The position numbers were made by a program, and so were the translations under genes. The notes beneath the pieces were generated by a model. It was not told the origin of the DNA. It worked only from the letters and a program-made list of their open reading frames with translations, and did no database searches. A stretch of DNA of 42,853 bases. It comes from Candidatus Pelagibacterales bacterium. Lineage in GTDB: Bacteria; Pseudomonadota; Alphaproteobacteria; TMED109. Positions 9,202-18,149 of this stretch are shown piece by piece (the first letter of the stretch is position 1; every line of letters begins with the position of its first letter). The stretch spans positions 1 to 42,853 of the forward strand of contig NYVM01000029.1 in NCBI GenBank assembly GCA_002684605.1, read 5' to 3'.

Positions 9202-9593
9202 GAAATGAATGCTGTAGCCTCAATTTCTATAAGTGCTTCATCTTCTATTAAGTCTTTGACTACTATCATAGACATAGCAGGATAATGTTTACCAATTATC
9301 CTTTGATAAACTTCACCAATAAGTTTTTGATTATTTAAGTACTCACTTTTATCTTTTATATACCAAGTTAAACGAACAATATTTTTAGCTTCTCCTCCTG
9401 CAGATTTTACTATGGTAACAATGTTATTTAATGTTTGCTCCATTTGACCAATAAATGTTGTTTCTTCAAATATTTGATCTCTTGTCCAACCTATTTGCCC
9501 TCCAATGAATAGTTGCCCATTTTTGGACAAAATTCCATTAGCATAACCTTTTGCAGCTTTCCATCCTTCTGGATGAATAATTTTATTTTCCAT
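9198..9593 (-). CDS. RidA/YjgF/UK114-family protein lacking the canonical arginine
   Basis: A 131-residue single-domain RidA-fold protein: N-terminal YANGILSKNGQLFIGGQIG, the mid-region QTLNNIVTIVKSAGG, and the C-terminal block YPAMSM...LIEIEATA. In canonical RidA the C-terminal block reads YPARS, with an Arg that binds the carboxylate of the imine substrate. Here M107 stands in that place, so ordinary 2-aminoacrylate deaminase activity is unlikely. Relatives act on enamines in aromatic pathways (2-aminomuconate deaminase). It is the last gene of the catabolic operon, 19 bases after the CoA ligase, so a role on an enamine or imine intermediate is plausible but inferred. Confidence 0.82.
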   Translation of the reverse strand: MENKIIHPEGWKAAKGYANGILSKNGQLFIGGQIGWTRDQIFEETTFIGQMEQTLNNIVTIVKSAGGEAKNIVRLTWYIKDKSEYLNNQKLIGEVYQRIIGKHYPAMSMIVVKDLIEDEALIEIEATAFIS

Positions 9594-9612
9594 AAATTAT
9601 CCTTAAATGTTA

Positions 9613-11232
9613 TTAATTATTTTTTCTTAATTTAAAACGTTGAATTTTTCCTGTTTTTGTTTTTGGCAAAGCCTCTATAAATTTTATAGATCTAGGATAC
9701 TTAAAAGGTGCTATAATATTTTTTACATGGTCTTGTAAGACCCTTGTCAATGAATCACCACCTTTATGATTATTGTTTAAAACTATATATGCCTGAACAA
9801 TAGATCCCCTATCTTTATCAGGGTATCCAATTACTGCACATTCAAATACTGCTTCATGAGACATTAATGCGGCTTCAACCTCAGGCCCTGCAATATTATA
9901 TCCTGAAGATATTATCATATCATCATTTCTCGCCGCGAAATAAAAATAACCCTCATTATCCATATGAAAACTATCACCAGTAATATTCCAACCATTTATT
10001 ACATAATCTGATTGCCTATTATCTGATAAATAACGGCAGCCTGTTGGTCCTCTTACAGCCAACTTGCCAACTTCTCCTATAGCTAATTCATTCATATTTT
10101 CATCTACTATTTTTGCTTCATAACCTTTTATTGGCTTTCCAGTGCAAGATTCTTTATGTTCATCGAAGGTATTAGATATAAAAATATGTAATAATTCAGT
10201 TGCACCAATTCCATCTAACATTGGTTTACCAGTTTTTTTCAACCATTTTTTATATACTGGTGCTGGTAAAGTTTCTCCTGCAGAAACAGCGGCACGTAAA
10301 GAAGATAGGTCCACTCCTTCATCCATTGCTAAAAGCATTATATTATAAGCAGTTGGAGCAGTAAAACATACTGTAGCTTTATATTTTTGAATAATATCAA
10401 TCATATTAGGAGGAGAAGCATCCTCTAATAAAGTGGCTGTAGCTCCATAACGTAAAGGAAAAATTGCTAATCCACCTAACCCAAAAGTAAATGCTAAAGG
10501 GGGAGATCCTACAAAAACATCTTTATCATTCACTTGCAAAACTTCTTTTGCATATCCATCAGCAATAATCATAAGATCACGATGAAAATGCATTGTAGCC
10601 TTTGGTTCACCTGTGGTACCAGATGTAAAACCCAATAAAGCTACATCATCTTTTCCTGTTTTTACTGATTCAAATTTCACAGGTTTCTCTAAAGCTACTT
10701 CATCTAATTCACTGCTATGATTTGCAGTACCATCAAATGGTATTAAATATTTAAGATATTTACTTTTTTTGAAAGAAGTATTTAGCTCTTGTAACAGTCT
10801 ACTATCACATAATGCATGAGATATTTTAGCTTTATCTATTATTTTATCTAATTCTCCAGAACGAAGCATTGGCATAGTATTCACGACTACGGCTCCTACT
10901 TTAGTAGCCGCCAGCCAACATGCAACCATGGCAGGATTATTAGCGGACCTTATCAAAACTCTATTTCCAGGTTTAACTCCATAATTTTCTACTAATGCAT
11001 TAGCTAGTTTATTAGTCCAATCTGTTAACTCCTTATAAGTTCTCCTTCTTCCATTTCCTATTAACGCCGTATGGTCTCCAAAGCCTTTACTTACCATAAC
11101 ATCTGTTAATTCTTCTGAAGCATTTAGGAAGTCAGGATAATTATATTCATTTAACAAAAAATCAGGTTGCTCTGATTGTTTTGGCAAATTATCACGAGAA
11201 AATGTATCAATATGCGCTGTAGGTCCTAACAT
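9613..11232 (-). CDS. Aryl-CoA ligase, 2-aminobenzoate/benzoate-CoA ligase type
   Basis: A 539-residue ANL-superfamily ligase that activates a carboxylic acid to its CoA thioester through an acyl-adenylate. The phosphate-binding motif GFTSGTTGEPK lies at 201-211, the GATELLHIF segment stands where the aryl pocket and adenine motif are, and PKTKTGKIQR near the end places the catalytic lysine at K529. The N terminus (GPTAHIDTFSRDNLP) resembles 2-aminobenzoate-CoA ligases such as AbmG of Azoarcus. It sits 21 bases after the crotonase gene and in one operon with an aminobenzoyl-CoA-monooxygenase-like protein, which supports an aminobenzoate-like substrate. Salicylate or another benzoate remains possible. 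Confidence 0.8.
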   Translation of the reverse strand: MLGPTAHIDTFSRDNLPKQSEQPDFLLNEYNYPDFLNASEELTDVMVSKGFGDHTALIGNGRRRTYKELTDWTNKLANALVENYGVKPGNRVLIRSANNPAMVACWLAATKVGAVVVNTMPMLRSGELDKIIDKAKISHALCDSRLLQELNTSFKKSKYLKYLIPFDGTANHSSELDEVALEKPVKFESVKTGKDDVALLGFTSGTTGEPKATMHFHRDLMIIADGYAKEVLQVNDKDVFVGSPPLAFTFGLGGLAIFPLRYGATATLLEDASPPNMIDIIQKYKATVCFTAPTAYNIMLLAMDEGVDLSSLRAAVSAGETLPAPVYKKWLKKTGKPMLDGIGATELLHIFISNTFDEHKESCTGKPIKGYEAKIVDENMNELAIGEVGKLAVRGPTGCRYLSDNRQSDYVINGWNITGDSFHMDNEGYFYFAARNDDMIISSGYNIAGPEVEAALMSHEAVFECAVIGYPDKDRGSIVQAYIVLNNNHKGGDSLTRVLQDHVKNIIAPFKYPRSIKFIEALPKTKTGKIQRFKLRKNN

Positions 11233-11253
11233 GAAGTTTCCTTTTAAAAAATT

Positions 11254-12063
11254 TTAGTTTCCTTCAAATTTTGGTTTCTCTTTATTTATGAAAGCTTCAT
11301 AAGCTCTCTTAAAATCTCCTGTTTGCATACAAATTGCTTGGGCTTGAGCTTCCGCTTCAATTACTTGCTCTATTGACATAGACCATTCCTGTGCAAGCAT
11401 AGTTTTGGTCATCATATTTCCAAAAGTAGGACCATCAACAATCTTCTTAGCAAGATTCATAGAAGCTTCTTCTAATTCTTTTACAGGTACAACCTTATTA
11501 TAAAAACCCCATTTATCTCCTTCATCTGCTGTCATCACTCTTCCTGTATACAATAATTCTGCTGCTCTTCCTTGCCCTATTAGCCTAGGAAGAATTGCAC
11601 ATGCCCCCATATCGCAACCAGCAAGACCCACCCTAGTAAATAAAAAAGCTGTTTTAGCTTCAGGTGAAGCAATTCTAATATCAGATGCCATAGCCAATAT
11701 TGCTCCCGCTCCAACACAGATTCCATCTATAGAAGCTATAATTGGCTTTTTACAATTTATCATAGCTTTAATTAAATCACCGGTCATTCTAGTAAAATTC
11801 AACAATTCTTTCATAGACATCTTTACCAGAGGACCAATAATATCATTAACGTTTCCACCCGAACAAAAGTTTCCACCATTAGAACCAAGTATTACTGCAT
11901 TAATATCATCACAATAAACTAGTTCTCTAAAGAAATCTCTTAACTCTGCGTAACTCTCAAAGGTTAATGGGTTTTTTTGCTCTGCTCCTGTTAACGAAAG
12001 TAAAGCTACTCCATTTGATACAGAGTAATTAAAATGTTTAGCTTTATAATCTATCATATTCAT
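11254..12063 (-). CDS. Crotonase-superfamily acyl-CoA enzyme (not a classical hydratase)
   Basis: A 269-residue crotonase fold with oxyanion-hole segments NFCSGGNV (65-72) and [10 protein letters not shown] (114-123). Both catalytic glutamates of enoyl-CoA hydratase are missing: I122 stands at the first (usual GGGCEL) and R144 at the second (usual QPE). An aspartate, D151 in [11 protein letters not shown], aligns with the catalytic Asp of PaaG-type isomerases. I therefore expect an isomerase or ring hydrolase (PaaG- or BadI-like) working on the dearomatised CoA intermediate rather than a simple hydratase. The start overlaps the MarR stop as TAATG, with AGGAG upstream. Confidence 0.8.
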   Translation of the reverse strand: MNMIDYKAKHFNYSVSNGVALLSLTGAEQKNPLTFESYAELRDFFRELVYCDDINAVILGSNGGNFCSGGNVNDIIGPLVKMSMKELLNFTRMTGDLIKAMINCKKPIIASIDGICVGAGAILAMASDIRIASPEAKTAFLFTRVGLAGCDMGACAILPRLIGQGRAAELLYTGRVMTADEGDKWGFYNKVVPVKELEEASMNLAKKIVDGPTFGNMMTKTMLAQEWSMSIEQVIEAEAQAQAICMQTGDFKRAYEAFINKEKPKFEGN

Positions 12064-12527
12064 TAACTTCTCCTATTATAAGATATTATGTCTAATAATT
12101 TTATTAAATCCTTTGCCTCTTGATCAGATAACTCTTCTAAAATACTATTTACCCAAGATTCATGAGCATTTGCATACTCTTCAAATTGCAATCTTCCTTT
12201 ATTTGTTAAGCTGACTAGATTAGTTCTTCTATCACCTTCTACTGCTACTCTCAGAACATGTCCATCTTGAACCAAACGATCAATAATACCTGTAATATTC
12301 CCATTAGATACTTTTAAGGCACCGGAAAGTTCTGTCATCTTTAAACCTTTATTTGATCTGTATAGAGCAGACATAACATCAAATCTTGGCAATGTAGTAT
12401 TATGGTCTTTTCTTAACTTTTTCCTAATTTGTTTTTCTATATAATTAGAAGTTTTTAAAATTTTTAACCATGACCTTAATCTTATTTTAGATCCCTTAGA
12501 AATTACTTCTTTATTTAACTGAGTCAT
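12063..12527 (-). CDS. MarR family transcriptional regulator inside the catabolic operon
   Basis: A 154-residue complete MarR protein: N-terminal dimerisation helix, winged helix with recognition segment [29 protein letters not shown], and a wing with [12 protein letters not shown], including the conserved D-R-R near residue 98. MarR proteins of this type (BadR, HpaR, CouR) commonly repress aromatic catabolism and release DNA on binding the aromatic acid or its CoA ester. The gene overlaps the upstream SDR by 4 bases and the downstream crotonase by one, so it is coexpressed with its presumed targets, implying autoregulation. A candidate operator lies at 22005-22017. Confidence 0.88.
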   Translation of the reverse strand: MTQLNKEVISKGSKIRLRSWLKILKTSNYIEKQIRKKLRKDHNTTLPRFDVMSALYRSNKGLKMTELSGALKVSNGNITGIIDRLVQDGHVLRVAVEGDRRTNLVSLTNKGRLQFEEYANAHESWVNSILEELSDQEAKDLIKLLDIISYNRRS

Positions 12528-13282
12528 ATTTCTCCTCCAGATATGGAAATACTTTGTCCATTAATAGAATTAGAGGAATCATTACAAAGCCATGACACTG
12601 TATCAGCTATTTCTGATGGCTGAATTAGTTTTCCTTGAGGATTGGATGAAACCAACTCTTCAATAGCTTCTTCAGCACTTAAATTAGTTAACTTAGTTAT
12701 ATTTTCAATTGTTCGTTCTGTCATTGGTGTATCTACATAAGAAGGACATATAGAATTTACAGTTATTCCCTTCTTTGCTAATTCTATAGATAAAGATTTT
12801 GTTAACCCTATAACTGCATGCTTTGATGCACAATATGCTGAAACATAACTATAGCCTTTTAATCCAGCAGTTGAAGAAATAGCTATCATTCTTCCCCAAC
12901 CTTCACTTTCCATATCTTTTGAAGCATATTTGAAAGAATTAAAAACACCTATTAAATTAACATCCATTATTGAACTAATATCTTTTGAAGACATCTTATT
13001 AAAAGGTTTACTAAATGCCTTGCCAGCATTAGCTATTACTATATTTATTTTTCCCACTTTTTTTCTAATAACATTATAACTCTGCTCTAAATCATCAGCA
13101 TTTGTTACATCACAAACTTTCCAATCAATATTTTTATGTTTGCTAGCTGTTTCTATTAAAGGCTTATCTCTTCTTCCTAATATTGTTACTTTAGCATTAT
13201 CCTCTGCCAGTTTAAGAGCTATTGCAGCTCCTACACCTGAACCTCCTCCAGTAACTATTGCATGTTTATTATTGAATGCCAT
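12524..13282 (-). CDS. SDR family dehydrogenase (3-hydroxyacyl-CoA type)
   Basis: A 252-residue classical SDR: TGGGSGVG at 11-18, NAG at 85-87, catalytic S136/S137, and Y150 and K154 in AYCASKHA. Residues G36-R37-R38 after strand two favour NADP(H). The region PSYVDTPMTERT resembles 3-hydroxybutyrate/3-hydroxyacyl-CoA dehydrogenases. It starts directly after the stop of the two-domain monooxygenase (zero-base gap) and overlaps marR by ATGA. The likely role is oxidation or reduction of a hydroxy/oxo group on the ring-derived CoA intermediate; the substrate is inferred from position only. Confidence 0.82.
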   Translation of the reverse strand: MAFNNKHAIVTGGGSGVGAAIALKLAEDNAKVTILGRRDKPLIETASKHKNIDWKVCDVTNADDLEQSYNVIRKKVGKINIVIANAGKAFSKPFNKMSSKDISSIMDVNLIGVFNSFKYASKDMESEGWGRMIAISSTAGLKGYSYVSAYCASKHAVIGLTKSLSIELAKKGITVNSICPSYVDTPMTERTIENITKLTNLSAEEAIEELVSSNPQGKLIQPSEIADTVSWLCNDSSNSINGQSISISGGEI

Positions 13283-15580
13283 TTATTTACTATCCTTGTT
13301 TATTTCATTATCACGATCAGACAGTCTCCACATTTGATCTCTACCTGCCTCATAAGGTTTTAACCATTTTTCACTTCTATCTCCAATACTTGTCCCTGCA
13401 TGTAATGTCCAATAAGGATTTGATAAATGAGGACGAGCAATACATACTAAATCTGCTCTACCAGCCATTAAAATTGAATTTACATGGTCTGCTTCATAAA
13501 TATTACCAACAGCCATAGTATTTATACCTGCTTCATTTCTAATCCTATCAGAGAAAGGGGTTTGAAACATCCTTCCATATACTGGTTTCGCTTCATCAGA
13601 AGTTTGTCCAGCTGAAACATCTATTATGTCTATCCCAATAGCTTTAAACATTTTTGCTATTTTTACAGATTCCTGAGGAGTAATGCCTTCTTCACCAACC
13701 CAATCATTTGCTGATATTCTTACTGACATGGGTTTTTCTTTTGGCCAGCTTTTTCTCATTGCTTTAGCAACTCTTAAAGGGTATCTCATACGATTATCTA
13801 ATGAGCCTCCATATTTATCTTTACGTATATTAGATTTTGGTGAAATAAACGATGATATTAAATAACCGTGGGCAGCATGAAGCTCTATCATATCAAACCC
13901 TGCTCTATTTGCCATTTCAGCTGAAGAAACAAACTGTTTTAATACTTCTTCCATTTTTAGTTCTGTCATTTCGACCGGTACTGCATTATTTTTAGACCAA
14001 GGAATAGAAGACGCAGAAATTATTGGCCAATTGCCATTTTTTAAAGGAGCATCCATTTTTTCCCATCCTAATTGTGTAGAGCCCTTTCTTCCGGCATGGC
14101 CTATTTGACAAGATATTTTTGCATCAGTTTCTAAATGAATAAAATCAATTATTCTCTTCCATGAGAATTCATGTTCCTTTGCATATAAACCTGTGCACCC
14201 TGGAGTAATTCTACCTTCAGGAGATATACAAGTCATTTCCACATAAATTAATCCGGCACCACCTTTAGCCCTTTCTGCGTAATGCACAAAATGCCAATCT
14301 GTGGGACAGCCATTTATTGCTTTATATTGAGCCATAGGAGAGACAACAATCCTATTCTTCAATTCTAATTCTCTAAGTTTAAAAGGAGCAAACATAGGAG
14401 CTCGCACTTTTTCATTATTATTTACACCAGCTCTAATTTGAAACCATTTTTCTGCTTGATTAAGCCATTCCGGGTCACGTTCCCTTAAATTTTCATGACT
14501 AATTCTTTGAGATCTCGTTAATAAAGAGTATTTTAATTGGATAGGATCCAAATCTAAGTATCTCTCTACATCTTCAAACCATTCTACAGAATTTTTTGCT
14601 GCTGATTGCAATCTTAATACTTCTAATTTTCTGCTCTCTTCATATTTTTTAAACGCTGAACTATGATTTTTTTCAATAGATAAATTATTAGCAAGAGAAA
14701 TTGCACTTTCTAATGCTAACTTAGTCCCAGATCCAATTGAAAAATGTGCTGTTGCAGAAGCATCTCCTAATAATACTATATTTTTATGGCTCCACTTTTC
14801 ACAAATTACCCTTGGAAATTTAATCCAAGCAGACCCTCTAATATGATTTGCATTTGTCATTAATTTATTATCATCTAAATAATTTTTAAATATATCTTGG
14901 CAAACATTTATACTTTCAGTTTGAGTAAGATTATTAAATCCAAAAGCATCAAAAGTATCTTGACTACATTCTACTATAAAAGTTGCGGTATCAGAGTCGA
15001 ATTGGTAAGCGTGCGCCCAAACCCAACCATGTTTTGTTTTTTCGAAAATAAAAGTAAATGCATCATCAAACTTTTGTTTAGTGCCAAGCCATACAAATTG
15101 ACATTTCCTTAAATCTGTATCTGGTTTAAAGATTTCAGCAAATTCATTTCGAGTTTTAGAGTTTAATCCATCTGCAGCTAATACTATATCATAATCATTC
15201 ATATAGTCAGAAGCACTTCCGACTTCTGATTCAAATTTTAATTGAACTCCTAATTCTCTTGCACGCTCTTGTAAGATTACTAATAAAGTCTTTCTTCCTA
15301 TACCACAAAAACCATGTCCTGTAGATTTCAGTTTTTTGCCTTTATGATGTAATGCTATATCATCCCAATACGCAAAATTAGAACGTATACTTTTGGCGCT
15401 AATAGAATCATTTTTTTCTAAGTTATCTAAAGTTTCATCTGATAAGACCACACCCCAACCAAATGTATCTGCAGGTTTGTTTCTTTCTATAACAATGACA
15501 TCCGTACTAGGTTTTTGTAACTTTATGGAGATAGCAAAATATAAACCCCCAGGCCCTCCACCTATACAAGCTATTTTCAT
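13283..15580 (-). CDS. Two-domain flavin monooxygenase/OYE-type reductase (2-aminobenzoyl-CoA or salicylyl-CoA hydroxylase type)
   Basis: A 765-residue fusion. Residues 1 to about 385 are a group A flavin monooxygenase: GGGPGGLYFA at 7-16, second FAD motif LLGDASATAHFSIGSG near 275. Residues about 395-765 are an old-yellow-enzyme-like TIM barrel: FKLRELELKNRIVVSPM, then HAAHGYLISSFISPKSN and KYGGSLDNRMRYPL. This is the architecture and size of 2-aminobenzoyl-CoA monooxygenase/reductase of Azoarcus evansii and of proteins annotated bifunctional salicylyl-CoA 5-hydroxylase/oxidoreductase. It hydroxylates and then reduces the aromatic CoA ester. The CoA-ligase partner lies in the same operon. 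A 92-base gap before it contains a direct repeat. Confidence 0.88.
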   Translation of the reverse strand: MKIACIGGGPGGLYFAISIKLQKPSTDVIVIERNKPADTFGWGVVLSDETLDNLEKNDSISAKSIRSNFAYWDDIALHHKGKKLKSTGHGFCGIGRKTLLVILQERARELGVQLKFESEVGSASDYMNDYDIVLAADGLNSKTRNEFAEIFKPDTDLRKCQFVWLGTKQKFDDAFTFIFEKTKHGWVWAHAYQFDSDTATFIVECSQDTFDAFGFNNLTQTESINVCQDIFKNYLDDNKLMTNANHIRGSAWIKFPRVICEKWSHKNIVLLGDASATAHFSIGSGTKLALESAISLANNLSIEKNHSSAFKKYEESRKLEVLRLQSAAKNSVEWFEDVERYLDLDPIQLKYSLLTRSQRISHENLRERDPEWLNQAEKWFQIRAGVNNNEKVRAPMFAPFKLRELELKNRIVVSPMAQYKAINGCPTDWHFVHYAERAKGGAGLIYVEMTCISPEGRITPGCTGLYAKEHEFSWKRIIDFIHLETDAKISCQIGHAGRKGSTQLGWEKMDAPLKNGNWPIISASSIPWSKNNAVPVEMTELKMEEVLKQFVSSAEMANRAGFDMIELHAAHGYLISSFISPKSNIRKDKYGGSLDNRMRYPLRVAKAMRKSWPKEKPMSVRISANDWVGEEGITPQESVKIAKMFKAIGIDIIDVSAGQTSDEAKPVYGRMFQTPFSDRIRNEAGINTMAVGNIYEADHVNSILMAGRADLVCIARPHLSNPYWTLHAGTSIGDRSEKWLKPYEAGRDQMWRLSDRDNEINKDSK

Positions 15581-15642
15581 TTGAAACTATGAGATATATA
15601 AATTGTCATACCTATAAAGTAAATTATTAAAAATAATATTTC

Positions 15643-15670
15643 AAGTTTAAAATATTTAAGTTTAAAATAT
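15643..15670. repeat. Tandem 13-base direct repeat inside the catabolic operon
   Basis: AAGTTTAAAATAT occurs twice exactly (15643-15655 and 15658-15670) with two bases between, a 15-base period. It lies in the longest non-coding gap in the leftward half of the operon, just after the stop of the flavin hydroxylase gene and before the two-domain monooxygenase. Each copy contains the palindrome TTTAAA. It may be a binding site for a regulator or part of an internal promoter; low complexity makes chance possible. Confidence 0.4.
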
Positions 15671-15672
15671 AA

Positions 15673-17307
15673 TTATTTTGAACCTCTTATAATGTCTAAA
15701 ACTTCTAAAGAATTCTCAGGCATATTATCTGATCTCCAAGCAACCATTAAATCTGGCCTAATTATTACAAAACAATATTCATATAATTTAAAAGCATCTT
15801 CATCATTAATGACTAATACCTCTAAGGGAAAATTGATCTCTTTTGCTGTATTAACAAAATTATTAGTTTCTTTTTTGTCTTTAAAAAATACTAGTAGAGT
15901 AAAATTTTTGCTAAATTTATCGTAAATGGATACACTTTCTTCTAACCATATATGTGGAGCTCTATGCCCGGGTCTTGCCGTAGGTATATATTTTCTTGGA
16001 TTATCTATAGTTTCTTCTGTTCCATCTGGGATAATAACAGGAGAATTATTATAGCGATAACCTAATAATGTTCCTGAAGATGCAATTAATTTATCTTGTT
16101 CTTTTAAATCAATACTCAACTTTTTTCTTATATTAATCCCTATTTCAGTTTCATCATCAAGTTCATCCCCATACTGCATTACTGAATATAATTGATCAAA
16201 ACAATCAGCTGCTTCTTTAGTATTACGAACTCCTATAGAATGACGTTCTTTAAAATAGCTATCAATAAGGTATTTGCCTCCCCATCCTTCAACCATAGCT
16301 TGAATTTTCCATGCAATATCTATAGCATCGGAAACCCCAGTATTCATTCCAAAGCCTCCGGTAGGTGTGAATAAATGGACAGCATCGCCGGCTAAAATAA
16401 CTCTATTATCATGATATTTTTCTGCAACTAATGCATGCGCAGTCCAAGGTTGCGTTGATATAATTTCTATTGGAGTAGACTTACCTAATACAGCTTCTAT
16501 AGAAGCTTTTGCATCTACTTCATTCCATAACTGTCCCTTTTTTAACATTAAATGATAAGTAAAAGTAGTACCTCCATCCCAGTTAAGAAGAAAACCAGCG
16601 TAACTTTTATGTAGTGGAAAGAATATATTTGCTGAACCAAAATGATGACATTTCATAAAATCAGGAGCTTTAAAATAAATTGATACAAACTTTGCCATAT
16701 CAGCCCTACCTTTTAAGCCAATATTTAATTGTTCTCTCACCATAGATTTACCTCCATCGCAAGCAATTAAATATTTACTCCTTACAAGATCAGTTTTTCC
16801 TGTTTTAAGATTTTTTATATGACAAGTAACTCCATCACTATCTTGATCAAAATCTTTTAGGTTGGTATTAAAATTAATGTCTACTGACTTTAAGGTATAC
16901 AAGTAATTTAAAATTACTTCCTCTACCTCGTTTTGTCCTGTAATTGTTTTTAAGTAAGGAGACCATGTATGTTCTTCCTTAACATAACCACCCGTATCTT
17001 TAACTTCCTTAATTTTTTTAAATGGCGGCAAAGAAATTCCATGCAACTTTCTACCATGCAAGCTTGACACCCAATAATAGTCTGCAGGATGATCAGGAGG
17101 AATACCTGCTTCACTAATAGACTTATCGATACCCCACCTTCTATAATATTCCATAGTTCTATTAGCCACTGCATTAGCTCTTGGGTGAGGATTTAAATTA
17201 GATGCTTGCTCTAAAATCATACAATCTATTCCTCTCCAACCTAATTCAGCTGCTAAAGATAAACCAACAGAACCTCCACCCGATATTATAACTGAAACTT
17301 CTTTCAT
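15673..17307 (-). CDS. Group A FAD-dependent aromatic hydroxylase (MhpA/PheA type)
   Basis: A 544-residue flavoprotein monooxygenase. The FAD motif SGGGSVGLSLA lies at 9-19, E33 should bind the ribose, a middle-domain DG motif occurs at IACDGGKS, and the second FAD motif is LAGDAVHLFTPTGGFGMNTG. The long C-terminal part (PGHRAPHIWL, then a thioredoxin-like tail) places it with MhpA, phenol hydroxylase and resorcinol hydroxylase, which add one oxygen ortho or para to an existing hydroxyl using NAD(P)H. It overlaps the hydrolase gene by ATGA. Adjacent to a NicX-like dioxygenase, it probably makes the dihydroxylated ring that the dioxygenase opens. Confidence 0.85.
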   Translation of the reverse strand: MKEVSVIISGGGSVGLSLAAELGWRGIDCMILEQASNLNPHPRANAVANRTMEYYRRWGIDKSISEAGIPPDHPADYYWVSSLHGRKLHGISLPPFKKIKEVKDTGGYVKEEHTWSPYLKTITGQNEVEEVILNYLYTLKSVDINFNTNLKDFDQDSDGVTCHIKNLKTGKTDLVRSKYLIACDGGKSMVREQLNIGLKGRADMAKFVSIYFKAPDFMKCHHFGSANIFFPLHKSYAGFLLNWDGGTTFTYHLMLKKGQLWNEVDAKASIEAVLGKSTPIEIISTQPWTAHALVAEKYHDNRVILAGDAVHLFTPTGGFGMNTGVSDAIDIAWKIQAMVEGWGGKYLIDSYFKERHSIGVRNTKEAADCFDQLYSVMQYGDELDDETEIGINIRKKLSIDLKEQDKLIASSGTLLGYRYNNSPVIIPDGTEETIDNPRKYIPTARPGHRAPHIWLEESVSIYDKFSKNFTLLVFFKDKKETNNFVNTAKEINFPLEVLVINDEDAFKLYEYCFVIIRPDLMVAWRSDNMPENSLEVLDIIRGSK

Positions 17308-18149
17308 GTACTTTTATCCTTATTATATATTGCTAAATTCTTATGCTTAGAATGGAAATTATCAATAATAGTATTAAAAGCATCTGGCTGTTCAATATTA
17401 CTTAAGTGACCTGCATTTTTTATGATACTTAATGAAGAATTTGATATCCTTTTTTGTGCCATTTTTCCTATACTAACAGGAGTTAATTGATCATATTCTC
17501 CATAAATTAATTGAGTGGGCACATCAAATTCAGACAAATTATTACTTGCATCATAACTAATAGTTTCAGCAATTGTTTTTAAATAAGAATCTATATGTAT
17601 ATTTAAAAAGCTTTTATATATTATATCTCTAGCTTCTTTTTTACAATTAGGACCTACCAGTGAATCTATTAATTTAGGCGCTATTTGCTCTAATGTTTTT
17701 CCACTTTTTAAAGGTTCTTGACGAAGATTAATGAACTCTTTTTGTTTAGCGTCACTTAATATTTTATAATCAAAAAAACAATCACATAAAATTAATGTAG
17801 CAACTCTACTTTTGTGTTTTGGAAAAAAATCCATCAGTATTCTAGCTCCCATTGATAAGCCAACGAAATGAGCTTTACTTATATTTCTTGAATCTAATAA
17901 TCTTATTAAGTCTTCACCAAAATCACTAAAATTTAAAGGGCCATTATAGTCATCTGAATCTCCATAACCTCTTGCATCCCAAGCAATAGCTGTAAAATTA
18001 TCTGAAATATAAGACTGCTGATTATACCAATTAGAATGATTACCTCCTATACCATGTAAAAAAATGACAGGCGGACCATTACCCAATTCTTTATAACTTA
18101 TACGTGGAATACCCTCTACCGATTGATGCTTTAGTTTATTCAAATCCAT
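17304..18149 (-). CDS. Alpha/beta hydrolase, NicD-like by context
   Basis: A 281-residue alpha/beta hydrolase with oxyanion motif LHGIGGNHSNW (31-41), nucleophile S99 in GLSMG, acid D220 in GEYDQL and H248 in AGHLSN: a complete triad. Its start overlaps the stop of the NicX-like dioxygenase by one base (TAATG). In nicotinate catabolism the nicX product N-formylmaleamate is deformylated by NicD, also an alpha/beta hydrolase. The pairing here suggests it acts on the amide, N-formyl group or C-C bond produced by ring opening. Meta-cleavage-product hydrolases look similar, so the bond broken is not settled. Confidence 0.82.
   Translation of the reverse strand: MDLNKLKHQSVEGIPRISYKELGNGPPVIFLHGIGGNHSNWYNQQSYISDNFTAIAWDARGYGDSDDYNGPLNFSDFGEDLIRLLDSRNISKAHFVGLSMGARILMDFFPKHKSRVATLILCDCFFDYKILSDAKQKEFINLRQEPLKSGKTLEQIAPKLIDSLVGPNCKKEARDIIYKSFLNIHIDSYLKTIAETISYDASNNLSEFDVPTQLIYGEYDQLTPVSIGKMAQKRISNSSLSIIKNAGHLSNIEQPDAFNTIIDNFHSKHKNLAIYNKDKST

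Noticed and set aside
13276..13518. Plus-strand 80-codon ORF opposite the SDR/monooxygenase junction
   Set aside because: It is antisense to strongly conserved coding sequence and shows no ribosome site or family motif.
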